Assembly (NCBI RefSeq): GCF_001956045.1
Contig: NZ_MRTH01000029.1
Coordinates: 1-64,000, forward strand
Length of the DNA stretch: 64,000 nt
Reading direction: 5' to 3'
From: Paenibacillus sp. FSL H7-0331
GTDB taxonomy: Bacteria; Bacillota; Bacilli; Paenibacillales; NBRC-103111
The notes under the pieces were generated by a model that did no database searches, was not told the DNA's origin, and saw only the letters and a program-made list of their open reading frames with translations. A program made the translations under genes and the position numbers. This document shows, in pieces, positions 27,173-36,856 of the stretch. Every line of letters begins with the position of its first letter. The stretch's first letter is position 1.

Positions 27173-27778
27173 CTATGAATTTATTGGGGAAATCTGTTGA
27201 TTGGCAGGCCATAAGCGACTTACGGCCACCAACTGCTGCTGTTCATCCAAGGTCATTTTATAAATATCAGGCATCGAGGTCTGCTTCCAAAATGCCAATC
27301 CATAAGCTTCTTTGTCCCAATGACTCATCAGGATCGTCATAATGTTCCCGTGGGTACCGATGGCAATTCGCTTCCCCTGATGACGATCAAGCACGCGCTG
27401 CAAGGATTCCATTCCCCGCCGCTGTGCCTCATGATTCGATTCCCCGCCAGGAAGCGCATAATCAGGATCGGTGAAGGCACGCTCTATAGCAGCCATAAAA
27501 TCCTGATCCTCGATAACGTGATCCAGACTCGCCAGCGGTCGCTCACGCAAATTTTCTTCCAGCTCAATCGTCAAGCCAAGCTTCGCCGCAGCACCCTCCA
27601 CTGTTTGAACGGCGCGTGTGTACGGACTGGACACTACAGCCTCCAACTGCTCCTGCACCAAAATTTCAGTTACACACTCCGCAGCCGCCATGCCATCGGG
27701 TGACAATTCACGCAGCCGCTCATTTTCGAGGGAAAAGGGTGACTTGGCGTGCCGCACCCAATAAATCGTCGTATTCAT
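27173..27778 (-). CDS. Histidine phosphatase (phosphoglycerate mutase-like) family protein
   Basis: 201 residues from ATG 27778, with GAGGAG eight bases ahead; the longer frame includes that box. RHG-type motif is RHA (YWVRHAKSPFS) with the phospho-accepting His, then SSPYTRAVQT, ERPLAS, GGESNHEAQRR and the second catalytic His in IGTHGNIM. A small-molecule phosphatase or mutase; similar proteins act on sugar phosphates, cobalamin precursors or nucleotides, and this one cannot be placed. Upstream of glnS by 88 bases, same strand. The 19-base stretch at 27163-27181 is a tandem direct repeat of GAATCTAT at its 3' end. Confidence 0.82.
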   Translation of the reverse strand: MNTTIYWVRHAKSPFSLENERLRELSPDGMAAAECVTEILVQEQLEAVVSSPYTRAVQTVEGAAAKLGLTIELEENLRERPLASLDHVIEDQDFMAAIERAFTDPDYALPGGESNHEAQRRGMESLQRVLDRHQGKRIAIGTHGNIMTILMSHWDKEAYGLAFWKQTSMPDIYKMTLDEQQQLVAVSRLWPANQQISPINS

Positions 27779-27968
27779 AAGGGGGTCTCCTCTCGTATTC
27801 AACCTCAGCTGAAATAAGTGCTTTTGATTACTATTTATTATAAAGATGAAAAGATATTTAACAAAGCGAAAAAGATTTTGGATTCCAGATAAAGGGAATT
27901 ACCTCTATAGTAACTACATACCCAAACTGTTCATCACACATCAAAGCTTACTGAAAGAGAGGAACCTG

Positions 27969-28922
27969 ATGAGTACCGATTCCACCTACACTGACAAGCT
28001 GCCGACCAACGCGGCAAACCAGCGCTTGCAACATCGAAAGAAACGGCCTCGCACCTATTGGATGCCCTATTTACTGATTGCCCCTGCTGTACTGCTCATT
28101 ATGGGCTTTCTGTTTTACCCGATGGCGAATGTATTTTATTACAGCTTTCAGAATTTTAACCCAGCCAAGCCTTACTATAATGGCTTTATCGGCTTGGACA
28201 ATTTCAAGGCCATCTTCACTACCGATGAGCTGTTCGCTTCGAGCCTGCTCATATCTTTTAAATGGGTGACCATCGAGGTCGTATTTCAACTCCTGTTCGG
28301 ATTGCTGATTGCCCTGCTGCTGACGCAGACCTTTGCCATGCGCGGACTGTTCCGTTCCATCGCAATCATGCCTTGGGCAGTCTCCGGGGTCATTACCTCC
28401 ACCATGTGGTCGCTGCTGTTCAACGAGCATATGGGACTGATTAACAGCCTGTTTATGAAGCTTGGGTTCATTGATAAGAACTTTGCCTGGCTGGCCGATA
28501 TCAATACCGTGTTCCCGGCGATTATTATTACCGAGCTGTGGCGGGGAATCCCCTTCTTCACGATCACGATGCTGGCCGCATTGCAGACAATTCCTCAGGA
28601 TTTGTACGAGTCGGCAACTGTCGATGGTGCTGGGAGATGGAAGTCGTTCATCCACATTACGATTCCTTTTCTCAAAAATTCAATTATCCTCTCCACGCTT
28701 CTGCGTGCGGTCTGGGAATTTAACAATGTCGATTTGATCTTCACGATGACAGGCGGCGGTCCGGCTAATGCAACAACAACACTGACCATGTATGTGGCCA
28801 ATCAGGCGATAGTTGCGCAAAACTTCGGATACGGTTCTGCACTGACCGTCATCAGCTTTCTTATTCTGCTTGTGTTTGCTATGGGTTATCTGAAATTGAG
28901 TCGTTTTGGCAAGGAGGGCTAG
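27969..28922 (+). CDS. Sugar ABC transporter permease (MalF/UgpA type)
   Basis: 317 residues from ATG 27969 (GAGAGG six bases ahead); the frame runs 41 codons further up without a box. Six membrane segments; EAA loop for the ATPase at ESATVDGAGRWKSFIHITIPFLK-like position (about 225-245, core ESATVDGAG). Family partner of MalG-type permeases in CUT1 importers of oligosaccharides. Cytoplasmic N-terminal tail of about 30 basic residues. First of three importer genes; the second permease starts four bases after this stop. No ATPase gene is present, so a shared MsmK-like ATPase is expected. Confidence 0.92.
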   Translation: MSTDSTYTDKLPTNAANQRLQHRKKRPRTYWMPYLLIAPAVLLIMGFLFYPMANVFYYSFQNFNPAKPYYNGFIGLDNFKAIFTTDELFASSLLISFKWVTIEVVFQLLFGLLIALLLTQTFAMRGLFRSIAIMPWAVSGVITSTMWSLLFNEHMGLINSLFMKLGFIDKNFAWLADINTVFPAIIITELWRGIPFFTITMLAALQTIPQDLYESATVDGAGRWKSFIHITIPFLKNSIILSTLLRAVWEFNNVDLIFTMTGGGPANATTTLTMYVANQAIVAQNFGYGSALTVISFLILLVFAMGYLKLSRFGKEG

Positions 28923-28926
28923 ACAG

Positions 28927-29757
28927 ATGCTGAAAAGCTTGGACCGTTTATTCGTATTAAGACTGCCACTGCTCGCAGCGATGGCATTCACCTTATTCCC
29001 TCTCTATTGGGCTGTAGTCACCTCCCTGAAACAGGAGGGCGAAATCACCCGTTTGCCGATCCGTTATTGGCCGGAGCATGTTACCTTTGAAAATTATTTC
29101 GTCGCCTGGAACAATGTCGGCTTCTCGGTTTTTTTCAAAAACAGCGTGTTCGTCTCAGCCATGACCGTCATCATTGTGCTGATCTGCTCAGTACTGGTAG
29201 GCTACGCGATCAGCCGGTTTACGTTCAAGGGCAAGGGTGCCTTTATGATCATGCTGCTCTGTACACAATTTGTGCCTGGCGCAATGCTGCTCATTCCATT
29301 ATTCATGATTTTCAAGCAGCTCGGGCTGACAAGCAGCCTGTTCGCTCTCATTATTACGTACAGCACGTTCCAGCTTCCGTTCAATTCGCTGCTCATGAGC
29401 GGGTTTATCAGTAATATTCCAGAAGCGTTGGAGGAAGCGGCAATGGTAGATGGCTGCAGCCGGTTAAAAGCGATCTTCCTCGTGATCTTCCCCATCCTGC
29501 TGCCGGGTATTGTAGCCACGACCGTGTTCACCTTCATCAGTGCCTGGAACGAGTTTCTGTTCGCTCTGATGTTTATCAGCAAGCCTGCCTTGTTCACACT
29601 GCCAGTCGGTTTAAGGTATATGCAGGGCGAATTCGATATCCACTACGGCGCACTTGCAGCCGGAAGCTTGATTTCTTTACTGCCTGCCGTCATTTTGTTC
29701 GCTTTTGTACAAAAATATCTCGTTCAGGGCATGGGCTCTGGTGCCGTCAAAGGTTAA
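28927..29757 (+). CDS. Sugar ABC transporter permease (MalG/UgpE type)
   Basis: 276 residues from ATG 28927, behind AAGGAGG that lies in the end of the preceding gene; the two genes are probably translated together. Six membrane segments (first: LLAAMAFTLFPLYWAVVTSL), EAA loop EEAAMVDGCSRLKAIF near residue 185, and the typical end LVQGMGSGAVKG. Second half of a CUT1 importer channel. Confidence 0.92.
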   Translation: MLKSLDRLFVLRLPLLAAMAFTLFPLYWAVVTSLKQEGEITRLPIRYWPEHVTFENYFVAWNNVGFSVFFKNSVFVSAMTVIIVLICSVLVGYAISRFTFKGKGAFMIMLLCTQFVPGAMLLIPLFMIFKQLGLTSSLFALIITYSTFQLPFNSLLMSGFISNIPEALEEAAMVDGCSRLKAIFLVIFPILLPGIVATTVFTFISAWNEFLFALMFISKPALFTLPVGLRYMQGEFDIHYGALAAGSLISLLPAVILFAFVQKYLVQGMGSGAVKG

Positions 29758-29822
29758 GCTTGAACTAATTTCCCTCGGGGATTAGCATACATGTAGGAGA
29801 TTGAAAGGGAGATGTGGATCGC

Positions 29823-31202
29823 ATGTTAAAAAAAATGACTTCGATGCTTACTTTGGGGGCAATTGGTTTCTCCGTTTTGACAGGTTGTGGGAGTGGCGAT
29901 ACGGCGGCGAATAGTGGTACTGCCAGCACTCCAGCCAGCAGCAAGCCTGCGGACACCGCCAAACCAGCCGCTCCGGCCAAGCCCGCAGAAAATGTGAAGA
30001 TCACCTTCTGGGATGAGAACGCTGGACCGGACCGAACGCCTTATTTGCAGGAGATTATTAAGCGCTTTCAAGCTAAAAACCCCAACATCACCGTCGAATA
30101 TGTCGGGATTCCCAGCACCTCCGCTAAACAGAAATACGATGTCGCTATCGCCTCCAACGATACACCGGATATCGCTGGCGTCAATAATATATGGATTTCT
30201 GACTTTGCCGCCAAGGGGGTACTGCTTGCCCTCGACCCTTACTTCGATAAATGGAGCGACAAAGATAAAATCACCAAGAGCTTGATCGACTACAACCGTA
30301 CTCTGGTACCTGACAAAAAGCTGTATCAAATTCCCGGCACGATGTATATGGATGTGTTCTGGTACCGGAGTGACTGGATTAAAGAAGCCGGGCTGAATCC
30401 GCCAACGACCTGGGATGACTATTTCAAGGATGTCGAGAAGCTGACCGATGCCAGCAAGAACCGGTTTGGCTATACGATTCGCGGCGGTGTAGGCAGTATT
30501 AACCAGCTGACAACCGCGATGTACGCCTATTCCGGTGTGGAGCGTTATTTTAACGATAAGGGTAAAGCAACCGTCAACGATCCGAAGAACCTTGAGTTCC
30601 TCAAAAAATATGTGGGCATGTATAAGAAATATACACCAACGAGCGATATTACAAACGCCTACAAGGAAATGGTCGCTACGTTCGATACCGGAACAGCTGC
30701 CATTGTTCAGCACAATTTTGGTTCCTACAACAACCATGTGCAATCAATCGGTGAAGGCAAATTCGCAGCGACGATCCTGCCTAAATCCAGCACCGGCAAA
30801 ACCATCGTGGCCCCAAGTGCTAATGGCTACGGCATTTTCAAAAACAGCAAGCATCCGGAAGAAACGTGGGAATTTTTCAAATTCATCCTTTCCAGTGAAT
30901 CGCAAGCGTATTGGAATGAAAAAATCGGACAAATGCCGATCAACGCAGATGCGCTGCAAAGCGATTATGTGAAGAAATCACAGCACATCCAGGACGGTGC
31001 CAAGGTCATGGCCGATAAAGATACAGTCGTGCTGGACGTACCGATCTATTTACCGGATTACAGCAGCATTCTGGCTCAAACACTGGAGCCTAACTTCCAG
31101 AAGGTGATGTCCGGATCCATGACGGCGGAAGCCTTCCTCGATGGATGGGCAAGCGCGATGGAGAAGGCCAAGGCGGAATACGATAAGAGTATTAAAAAAT
31201 AG
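29823..31202 (+). CDS. Sugar ABC transporter substrate-binding lipoprotein
   Basis: 459 residues from ATG 29823; a GTG three codons earlier is closer to the AAAGGGAG box than ideal, so the start is uncertain by nine bases. Lipobox SVLTGC (Cys at about 23), an Ala/Ser/Pro/Lys linker to about 60, then a CUT1 binding protein: ITFWDENAGPDRTPYLQEII, IASNDTPDIAGVNN, VFWYRSDW and GYGIFKNSKHPEETWEF. It captures an oligosaccharide outside the membrane; ligand not predictable. Followed by a strong terminator and then by the sensor kinase gene. Confidence 0.92.
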   Translation: MLKKMTSMLTLGAIGFSVLTGCGSGDTAANSGTASTPASSKPADTAKPAAPAKPAENVKITFWDENAGPDRTPYLQEIIKRFQAKNPNITVEYVGIPSTSAKQKYDVAIASNDTPDIAGVNNIWISDFAAKGVLLALDPYFDKWSDKDKITKSLIDYNRTLVPDKKLYQIPGTMYMDVFWYRSDWIKEAGLNPPTTWDDYFKDVEKLTDASKNRFGYTIRGGVGSINQLTTAMYAYSGVERYFNDKGKATVNDPKNLEFLKKYVGMYKKYTPTSDITNAYKEMVATFDTGTAAIVQHNFGSYNNHVQSIGEGKFAATILPKSSTGKTIVAPSANGYGIFKNSKHPEETWEFFKFILSSESQAYWNEKIGQMPINADALQSDYVKKSQHIQDGAKVMADKDTVVLDVPIYLPDYSSILAQTLEPNFQKVMSGSMTAEAFLDGWASAMEKAKAEYDKSIKK

Positions 31203-31268
31203 TCTGTTTCTTTTCCAACCATGCTCAGCAATTAATAGGATGCGTGTATAAAAATAAGCTGAATGCTG

Positions 31269-31350
31269 CCAAGCCAACCTTTTGGGAACAGCGCTGCAAC
31301 TCCCTTCTCCCGGGTAGATGTCGACGCTGTTCTATGGCTTGGTTGTTTTT
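31269..31350 (+). terminator. Intrinsic terminator after the sugar ABC genes
   Basis: Two-part stem: CCAAGCCA (31269-31276) with TGGCTTGG (31335-31342), and inside it AACAGCG with CGCTGTT; then TTGTTTTT. It lies just ahead of the sensor kinase gene. Confidence 0.75.
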
Positions 31351-31413
31351 CCCATTTTAAACCCTCTATTTAATCAGGCCTTATGCTATCATGAAAACAT
31401 GGGGGGATTAGCT

Positions 31414-33198
31414 TTGTCGTTCATTCGCAACCGTTCACTGAAATCATCCATTTTGCGATTATTTATCCCGATTATGACATTGTTCGTTTTTATTACCGGC
31501 TTGTTCTCGTACCTGCTCGCTTCCGACCAGCTGCAGCAAAATGCATTTACGAGTATTTCCGATACCGTATCGCAAACCCAAAGCTTTTTGAACGATAAAC
31601 TAACGGATGTGGTTACCAGTCTGACTATTCTTGACAGCGATTCCGATTTATCCGATATTACAATACGTACTCAGAACCCCGAATACCAGCTGCACTCTGA
31701 TGATTATTTATTGTTGAACAAAGCACTGAACCGTGCTTTTCCCGACCGTGCCTTGATCGACTCGACTCTGCTCTATTACAATTATGACCGCCCTGCATTT
31801 TACAGAAAGGATGATCTGACCGTACAGGTCGGAATTTCTCTTGAGCCTTACAAGCTTCGGCAGGCAACCGATCCCACCTCCGTGATCCATTGGCTGACGC
31901 TGCATACCGATCCGGTTGCGGCATCGTTAAATAAAAATTACAACGGCAAGGTCGTCAGCCTGTATAAGCTGCTCGGTAAAGACGTAGATCACAGCAAAGG
32001 CATTATTCTTTTTAATATCAAGGACTCCTTTTTCAAAACGATCCTGACTACGCCAACTATCAGTAATAATGGCTATCTCTGTCTCGTGAGCGAGGACGGT
32101 CTGATCTCCTACAAGAAAATTGCCGACAAATACGATATCAAGGATGCCGATCTACAGCCTCAAATCCTGCAAACGAAGCAGCCGTCTGGACAAATGACCA
32201 TAACCAACGAATACGGCAAAGAAATGCTGGTCGTCTATGATACACTCCGAATCAACAGATGGAAAATAGCCGCCGTTATTCCAAAGGAAGAGCTGCTGGA
32301 CAAGGTCAGCTATATCAAATACCTCAGCTTGGCAGTCATGTCAATTTTGTTCGTGATCGTGGTCCTCTTTTCCAACGTCATGGCCAACTATATAACGAAG
32401 CCGATTATTCAATTGACCCGCAAAATCAACACAATCGAAGAAGGGCACCTCGATATCGAATTCAAGGAATATCCGAACAATGAAATTGGCGTGCTCAACC
32501 GCGGCATGCGCGATATGCTGAAGCGGATTCAGCAGCTGCTTGTCCAGGTTGAGGAAGAGCAGGAAAAGAAACGCTCAGCCGAGCTAGCGGCGCTGCAATT
32601 TCAGATTCGGCCACATTTTTTATACAATACGCTTTATTCCATCAAGCATCTGATCGAAATGGACGAAAAAAAGGAAGCCAGTCAAATGGTGTCTGCACTC
32701 GCCGATTTTTTCCGTATCTCAATCAGTAAAGGCAGTGAAATTATTCCCGTTTCTCAGGAAATCGAGCATATCAACCATTATTTTACGATACAGCAAATGC
32801 GCTATGGCGACAGCTTTACGTACAGCATTGAGATCGATCCCGAGCTGCTGGATTTTAAAATGGTCAAGCTGACCCTGCAGCCGCTTGTCGAAAACGCGAT
32901 CTATCACGGTATGAAGCAGATTCGCAAGAAAGGCCACATTCGTATTGTCGGTACGATCCTGGGCGAGAATGGTGTCATTCGTGTAGAGGACAACGGACCG
33001 GGAATGTCGGCCGAGCAGCTGGCGCACATCAAGCGTGCGCTGCAAGAGGTCATGATGAAGGGCGAAGAAGCTGTCGGCTTTGGCGTGTGCAACGTGCATA
33101 AGCGGCTGCAGCTGAATTACGGCACGTCCTGTGGCCTTAGCTATGAGAGCAGCCCCGAGACAGGGACCGTAGCTATCGTCACATTTAGAAAACAGTAG
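31414..33198 (+). CDS. Membrane sensor histidine kinase, YesM type
   Basis: 594 residues from TTG 31414, six bases after GGGGGG; the longer frame reads through the terminator. Membrane helices near 20-40 and 300-320 enclose a sensing domain of about 260 residues (Cache-like). Then HAMP and a His_kinase domain of the PF06580 kind: phospho-His in FQIRPHFLYNTLYSI, ATP-binding LVENAIYHGMK and EDNGPGMS. In this family the kinase reads the state of a neighbouring sugar importer and phosphorylates the AraC-type regulator next to it. Gap to the regulator gene is 29 bases. Confidence 0.9.
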   Translation: MSFIRNRSLKSSILRLFIPIMTLFVFITGLFSYLLASDQLQQNAFTSISDTVSQTQSFLNDKLTDVVTSLTILDSDSDLSDITIRTQNPEYQLHSDDYLLLNKALNRAFPDRALIDSTLLYYNYDRPAFYRKDDLTVQVGISLEPYKLRQATDPTSVIHWLTLHTDPVAASLNKNYNGKVVSLYKLLGKDVDHSKGIILFNIKDSFFKTILTTPTISNNGYLCLVSEDGLISYKKIADKYDIKDADLQPQILQTKQPSGQMTITNEYGKEMLVVYDTLRINRWKIAAVIPKEELLDKVSYIKYLSLAVMSILFVIVVLFSNVMANYITKPIIQLTRKINTIEEGHLDIEFKEYPNNEIGVLNRGMRDMLKRIQQLLVQVEEEQEKKRSAELAALQFQIRPHFLYNTLYSIKHLIEMDEKKEASQMVSALADFFRISISKGSEIIPVSQEIEHINHYFTIQQMRYGDSFTYSIEIDPELLDFKMVKLTLQPLVENAIYHGMKQIRKKGHIRIVGTILGENGVIRVEDNGPGMSAEQLAHIKRALQEVMMKGEEAVGFGVCNVHKRLQLNYGTSCGLSYESSPETGTVAIVTFRKQ

Positions 33199-33227
33199 CT
33201 TTCAGATAGGAGGCTCGCGAACCCCAC

Positions 33228-34808
33228 ATGTACAAAGTAGCCATCATCGATGACGAAGTCATCATTATTCGCGGTTTAAGCAAAAATATCGATTGGCAGG
33301 GGAACGGCTTCGAGCTGGTCGGTTCCGCATCCGATGGTGAGGAAGGCTTGAAGCTCATTGCCGAGCAGCGGCCTCAGCTCATTATTACCGATATCCGCAT
33401 GCCCTTCGTCGACGGCTTTGAGCTGACCGAGCAGGTTGTGAGGAATTACCCGGATACCAAAATTATTATGCTGACAAGCTATGACGATTTTGAATTTGCC
33501 AAGCGCGCGCTGCAGCTGAAGGTATTCGACTATTTACTGAAACCCGTTGACAGTGATAAATTGCTGGAAACCGCCAAACGGGCAATGAAGGAGCGTGAAT
33601 ATGAGTGCACCATGAAGCAAAAAGTCGTCGAGGGCATGCCGCTTTTGAAGCAGCGCTTTCTCGAAAAGCTGATCGACGGAAAGCTCACGCCCAAGGAGAT
33701 TGGTTCCGGAAGCGACTTTCTCGATCTTCAGCTTGCGGCCTCACACTACGCAGTGATTCTGCTGAAGGCTGATGACTACAGCTATCCTGAATACCAGAAC
33801 CGGTTCGGCAAAGAGGTACTTAAATATTGTGTACTCAACGTGTCCGAGGAAACGCTGGCCAACTTGGGCAGGGGGCTTGTGTTTAATTCCTTTGAGGATG
33901 AAGTCGTGCTGATTGTTTGCGCCGAAGGTGGACAGGAAGAGGCCGAGCAGCATGCCTATGAGATTGCGGAGACCATTCGCGGCAATGTAGAGAAGTTTTT
34001 GAAAACCACCGTAACCGCAGGTATAGGGTCCGCTTATGGGCAGGCTGCAGAAATTGCATTTTCTTATCAAGGTGCACGTTCTGCACTTGAATTTCGGCAT
34101 ATAGTAGGAACCAATCGTGTCCTGACCGTAGCCGATACCGGCGATGCTCCACATAAGAAATCTGTTGAATTGAACGTTCTGGAAAAGGAATTGGCCGTTA
34201 AGGTCAAGCTTGGCTTGGAGGGAGAGGCGCTTGCCTTATTGAGCAGCATGGAGCAGGCGATTATCAAGAGCCACACGGTTTCCTTATCCCGAATGCGGCT
34301 GATTGGTGTAGAGATTACGGTACTGCTGTATAAGGAATTAGAGGAACAGGCCAAGCAATTGGATGATTTCTATGCCGTTTACACCAAGCAGCAGCAGATG
34401 CAAACGGTCTATGAAATCTTTGCCTCTATACGCCAGCTTGTCATCGAGCTCGTCACCATCGTCAACGATCAGCGTGACCACCAGATGAAGAAGGTTATCC
34501 ATCGTGCCGTTGCCTACATGGAGCTTCATTATGATCAAGAGGGGCTGTCTCTCCAGGATGTGTCCAGTGTTGTACACATCAGCCCCACCTATTTAAGCAT
34601 CATTTTCAAAAAGGAAAAGAACATTAATTTCAGCGATTTCCTTTACCAACTGCGGATGAATAAAGCGATGGAGCTGCTGCGGATGTCCGATCTCAAGTCG
34701 TATGAGGTCGCCGAAAAGGTTGGTTACCGCAACCCGCAATATTTTAGCGTCTGCTTTAAGAAATATACCGGCATATCCCCTTCGGAATTTAAGCAGGTGA
34801 AGAGTTAA
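33228..34808 (+). CDS. Response regulator with AraC-type DNA-binding domain, YesN type
   Basis: 526 residues. Receiver domain 1-120 with acidic pocket D8/D9, phospho-acceptor D55 (LIITDIRMP), T83 and K105 (YLLKPVDSD). A middle domain of about 260 residues whose function is not clear from the sequence. C-terminal two-helix-turn-helix AraC domain (about 425-526: HISPTYLSIIFKKEK and KVGYRNPQYFSVCFKKY). Start ATG 33228 is 14 bases after AGGAGG, rather far. It should activate the sugar importer genes just upstream. Followed by 141 bases with only a 4-bp stem (34849-34859), too weak to call a terminator. Confidence 0.9.
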   Translation: MYKVAIIDDEVIIIRGLSKNIDWQGNGFELVGSASDGEEGLKLIAEQRPQLIITDIRMPFVDGFELTEQVVRNYPDTKIIMLTSYDDFEFAKRALQLKVFDYLLKPVDSDKLLETAKRAMKEREYECTMKQKVVEGMPLLKQRFLEKLIDGKLTPKEIGSGSDFLDLQLAASHYAVILLKADDYSYPEYQNRFGKEVLKYCVLNVSEETLANLGRGLVFNSFEDEVVLIVCAEGGQEEAEQHAYEIAETIRGNVEKFLKTTVTAGIGSAYGQAAEIAFSYQGARSALEFRHIVGTNRVLTVADTGDAPHKKSVELNVLEKELAVKVKLGLEGEALALLSSMEQAIIKSHTVSLSRMRLIGVEITVLLYKELEEQAKQLDDFYAVYTKQQQMQTVYEIFASIRQLVIELVTIVNDQRDHQMKKVIHRAVAYMELHYDQEGLSLQDVSSVVHISPTYLSIIFKKEKNINFSDFLYQLRMNKAMELLRMSDLKSYEVAEKVGYRNPQYFSVCFKKYTGISPSEFKQVKS

Positions 34809-34949
34809 GACTCCGCCTGCCTGATAGAATAACTGATACTCGTAAACTGCCCAACGGGCTTTGTCAGCGAATGGATTGCTATCTCGGGACTCTTGAGTTA
34901 ATTGTACACTATACCATCAACGATACCTTTGGGTGAAACCAGCCTTGTA

Positions 34950-35729
34950 TCAGCTTTGATGAGTCCTATAAATGTTGAGCGCCTGCTCCATTCTTTGCAA
35001 GTAGGACGGGCTATCATCGGAACAAATAAATTGTACATCGGCACAGCCCGTGTTCTCAAGCAAGGAATGGCTGACTAACAGCTCAGCCAGATGGTTCACC
35101 GTTCCGCTGCTGCCGTCGATAATTTGAATATGCTTGGGAAGCAGCTTCCGCAAAATCTGTCTATAGAAGGGATAATGCGTACAGCCTAACACTAACGTTC
35201 CATAGTTATTCAGATCATAGGGTGCAAACTTGGCAGAGAAATAGTCAGTCATCACGGCCTCATCAAACTGCAGCGACTCGCAATATTGGACCAGTTCAGG
35301 CAGCGGCAATGAATCCACAATGCTGAGGTCGTCTATGCGGTTCACTAACTCGATATATTTGGACTCCCGCAGTGTCAGCGGCGTCGCCAGCACCAGCACA
35401 CGCCTTCCGTTCACACGGCTCAGCTGTACAGCCGGCTTTACGGCTGGCTCCATACCAATAATGGGTATCGAGGTGTAGACACTTCTAAGCTCTGATATCG
35501 CAATGCTTGTCGCTGTGTTACAGGCGATAACCAGCGCTTTAATGTCCAGCTGCATCATCCTGTCGACCGCTTCAAAAATATACTGTTTAACCTCATGCTT
35601 CGGCTTCGTTCCGTATGGAACATGAAGCGTATCTGCGTAATAGTAAAAATCCTCTTGGGGAAAGCGTCTCATGCCTTCATGCAGAACCGTGATACCGCCT
35701 AATCCCGAATCAAAAAAAGCTATTCTCAT
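34950..35729 (-). CDS. murI: Glutamate racemase
   Basis: 259 residues, typical. Interconverts L- and D-glutamate for peptidoglycan stems. N-terminal FFDSGLGGITVL, the two catalytic cysteines C70 (VIACNTATS) and C183 (LGCTHYPFY), DTLHVPYG and DGSSGTV. Start ATG 35729 behind AGGTGGAGAG. Single gene between a plus-strand regulator and the 3D-domain gene; 156 bases upstream hold AT-rich sequence but no convincing promoter boxes. Confidence 0.92.
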   Translation of the reverse strand: MRIAFFDSGLGGITVLHEGMRRFPQEDFYYYADTLHVPYGTKPKHEVKQYIFEAVDRMMQLDIKALVIACNTATSIAISELRSVYTSIPIIGMEPAVKPAVQLSRVNGRRVLVLATPLTLRESKYIELVNRIDDLSIVDSLPLPELVQYCESLQFDEAVMTDYFSAKFAPYDLNNYGTLVLGCTHYPFYRQILRKLLPKHIQIIDGSSGTVNHLAELLVSHSLLENTGCADVQFICSDDSPSYLQRMEQALNIYRTHQS

Positions 35730-35885
35730 CTCTCCACCTGATTCGTTTAAGAATATAATTGTTTTTGGAACACTAAATTACATTATACCCCTATTGTCAG
35801 GAAAGCCAATAGACACTGCACAAATCAAGCTGCTGTTTAAAGCATAAGGATGATTTCGTCATTGCTCCTCCGCTTCAGCTTATGC

Positions 35886-36611
35886 TTAACGACTTGCGGA
35901 CAGCACATACACCTTCACATTCCGTTTCACACCAAAATTGACGGCTTCTCCTAAATCATTCATATACACATCAATTCGGGCGCCGCGTACCGCTGATCCC
36001 GTGTCTTCAGCCGTTCGAATACCGACTCCATCAATGAACACCTCAGTGCCAATCGGGATCACAGCCGGGTCTACAGCGATGGTTCGCCCTTCCTCGGCTT
36101 TACTTCCGCTAAAGGTAATGCCGTATTCAGGATGGCCCTCGGACTTGCCCGTAGACTCCACACCTGCCGTATAAGCCGTTAAGGTTGAATTCATCACCTG
36201 ACTGATCACCTTGGGCTGATCATCCGGCAATGGGATTACAGCTTCAGCGGATGGGATATGCAGTTGCTGACCCACAATGAGAAGCTGTGAGGGTTCCAGC
36301 TGATTTTCCATTGCCAGCGTTTCCACCGAGTTGCCAAACTGCTGCGCAATATGCTCAAGGGTTTCTCCCTCATTGACCTGATACATGATTCGTTTCGGTG
36401 CTATGGGCTGCATACCCACATTCAGTTCAGACTTTGGGCTTGGCTCCCAAACGGGACCTTGAACAGGTAGATCAGGTTTGGAACCAGGTACAGCTAACGA
36501 AGCAGCGTTCAGCTCCCATATGCCGCTGGCATGAGAATGAAAGTCCAATTTCCATCCCAGTAAGATAAATAATATGAGAACATACAGTGACTTTATATTT
36601 CTTTGATACAT
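35886..36611 (-). CDS. LysM and 3D domain cell-wall protein (YocH/Sps-like muralytic family)
   Basis: 241 residues from ATG 36611, ten bases after AAGGAGG; the longer frame adds a head with no box. N-terminal hydrophobic signal or anchor (about 8-27), a short linker, LysM (about 75-118: YQVNEGETLEHIAQQFGNS to GQQLHIP) that binds GlcNAc, then the 3D domain (about 145-241) with its Asp set in TIAVDPAVIPIG and RGARIDVYMND, GITFSG near its start. 3D domains form the double-psi barrel of lytic transglycosylases such as MltA and the Rpf-like stationary-phase proteins. Likely acts on peptidoglycan; its promoter region shares 475 bases with the DnaA boxes. Confidence 0.88.
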   Translation of the reverse strand: MYQRNIKSLYVLILFILLGWKLDFHSHASGIWELNAASLAVPGSKPDLPVQGPVWEPSPKSELNVGMQPIAPKRIMYQVNEGETLEHIAQQFGNSVETLAMENQLEPSQLLIVGQQLHIPSAEAVIPLPDDQPKVISQVMNSTLTAYTAGVESTGKSEGHPEYGITFSGSKAEEGRTIAVDPAVIPIGTEVFIDGVGIRTAEDTGSAVRGARIDVYMNDLGEAVNFGVKRNVKVYVLSASR

Positions 36612-36727
36612 ACGAATGGTTCCTCCTTGGGGCAAACAAAATAGTAAATCATATAAGTTCAGACTTACTAGACTACAGTTACCCCAATTCATTAGCTATA
36701 AACCTTCCTAATTATGTAAAATGAATG

Positions 36728-36802
36728 TTATACACACATAAAAACCGCTGTTTGTTCGACTTCTCCACAGTTATCCACAAAATTATCCACAATTTGTACA
36801 CA
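36728..36802 (+). promoter_or_regulatory. Cluster of five DnaA-box-like 9-mers
   Basis: All on the plus strand: TTATACACA (36728), TTCTCCACA (36761), TTATCCACA (36771), TTATCCACA (36783) and TTGTACACA (36794). Two are perfect matches to TTATCCACA and a third fits TTATNCACA. The last four start 10, 12 and 11 bases apart, i.e. about one helical turn. No origin genes (dnaA, dnaN) are near. It lies 55-130 bases upstream of the -35 box of the PAS kinase gene and also within the upstream region of the 3D-domain gene. Confidence 0.7.
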
Positions 36803-36856
36803 CCCTTTCACAAGTACATCCATGTATCGCCAAGATCAACTATTTGCTTCTGAACC

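Noticed and set aside
27163..27181. Direct repeat of GAATCTAT
   Set aside because: Two and a half copies at a gene end; too short to mean more than slippage.
29826..30743. 305-codon minus-strand ORF
   Set aside because: Shadow of the sugar-binding lipoprotein gene, which has a lipobox and family motifs.
34849..34865. Terminator after the YesN-type regulator
   Set aside because: Stem of only four pairs and a poor T tract.
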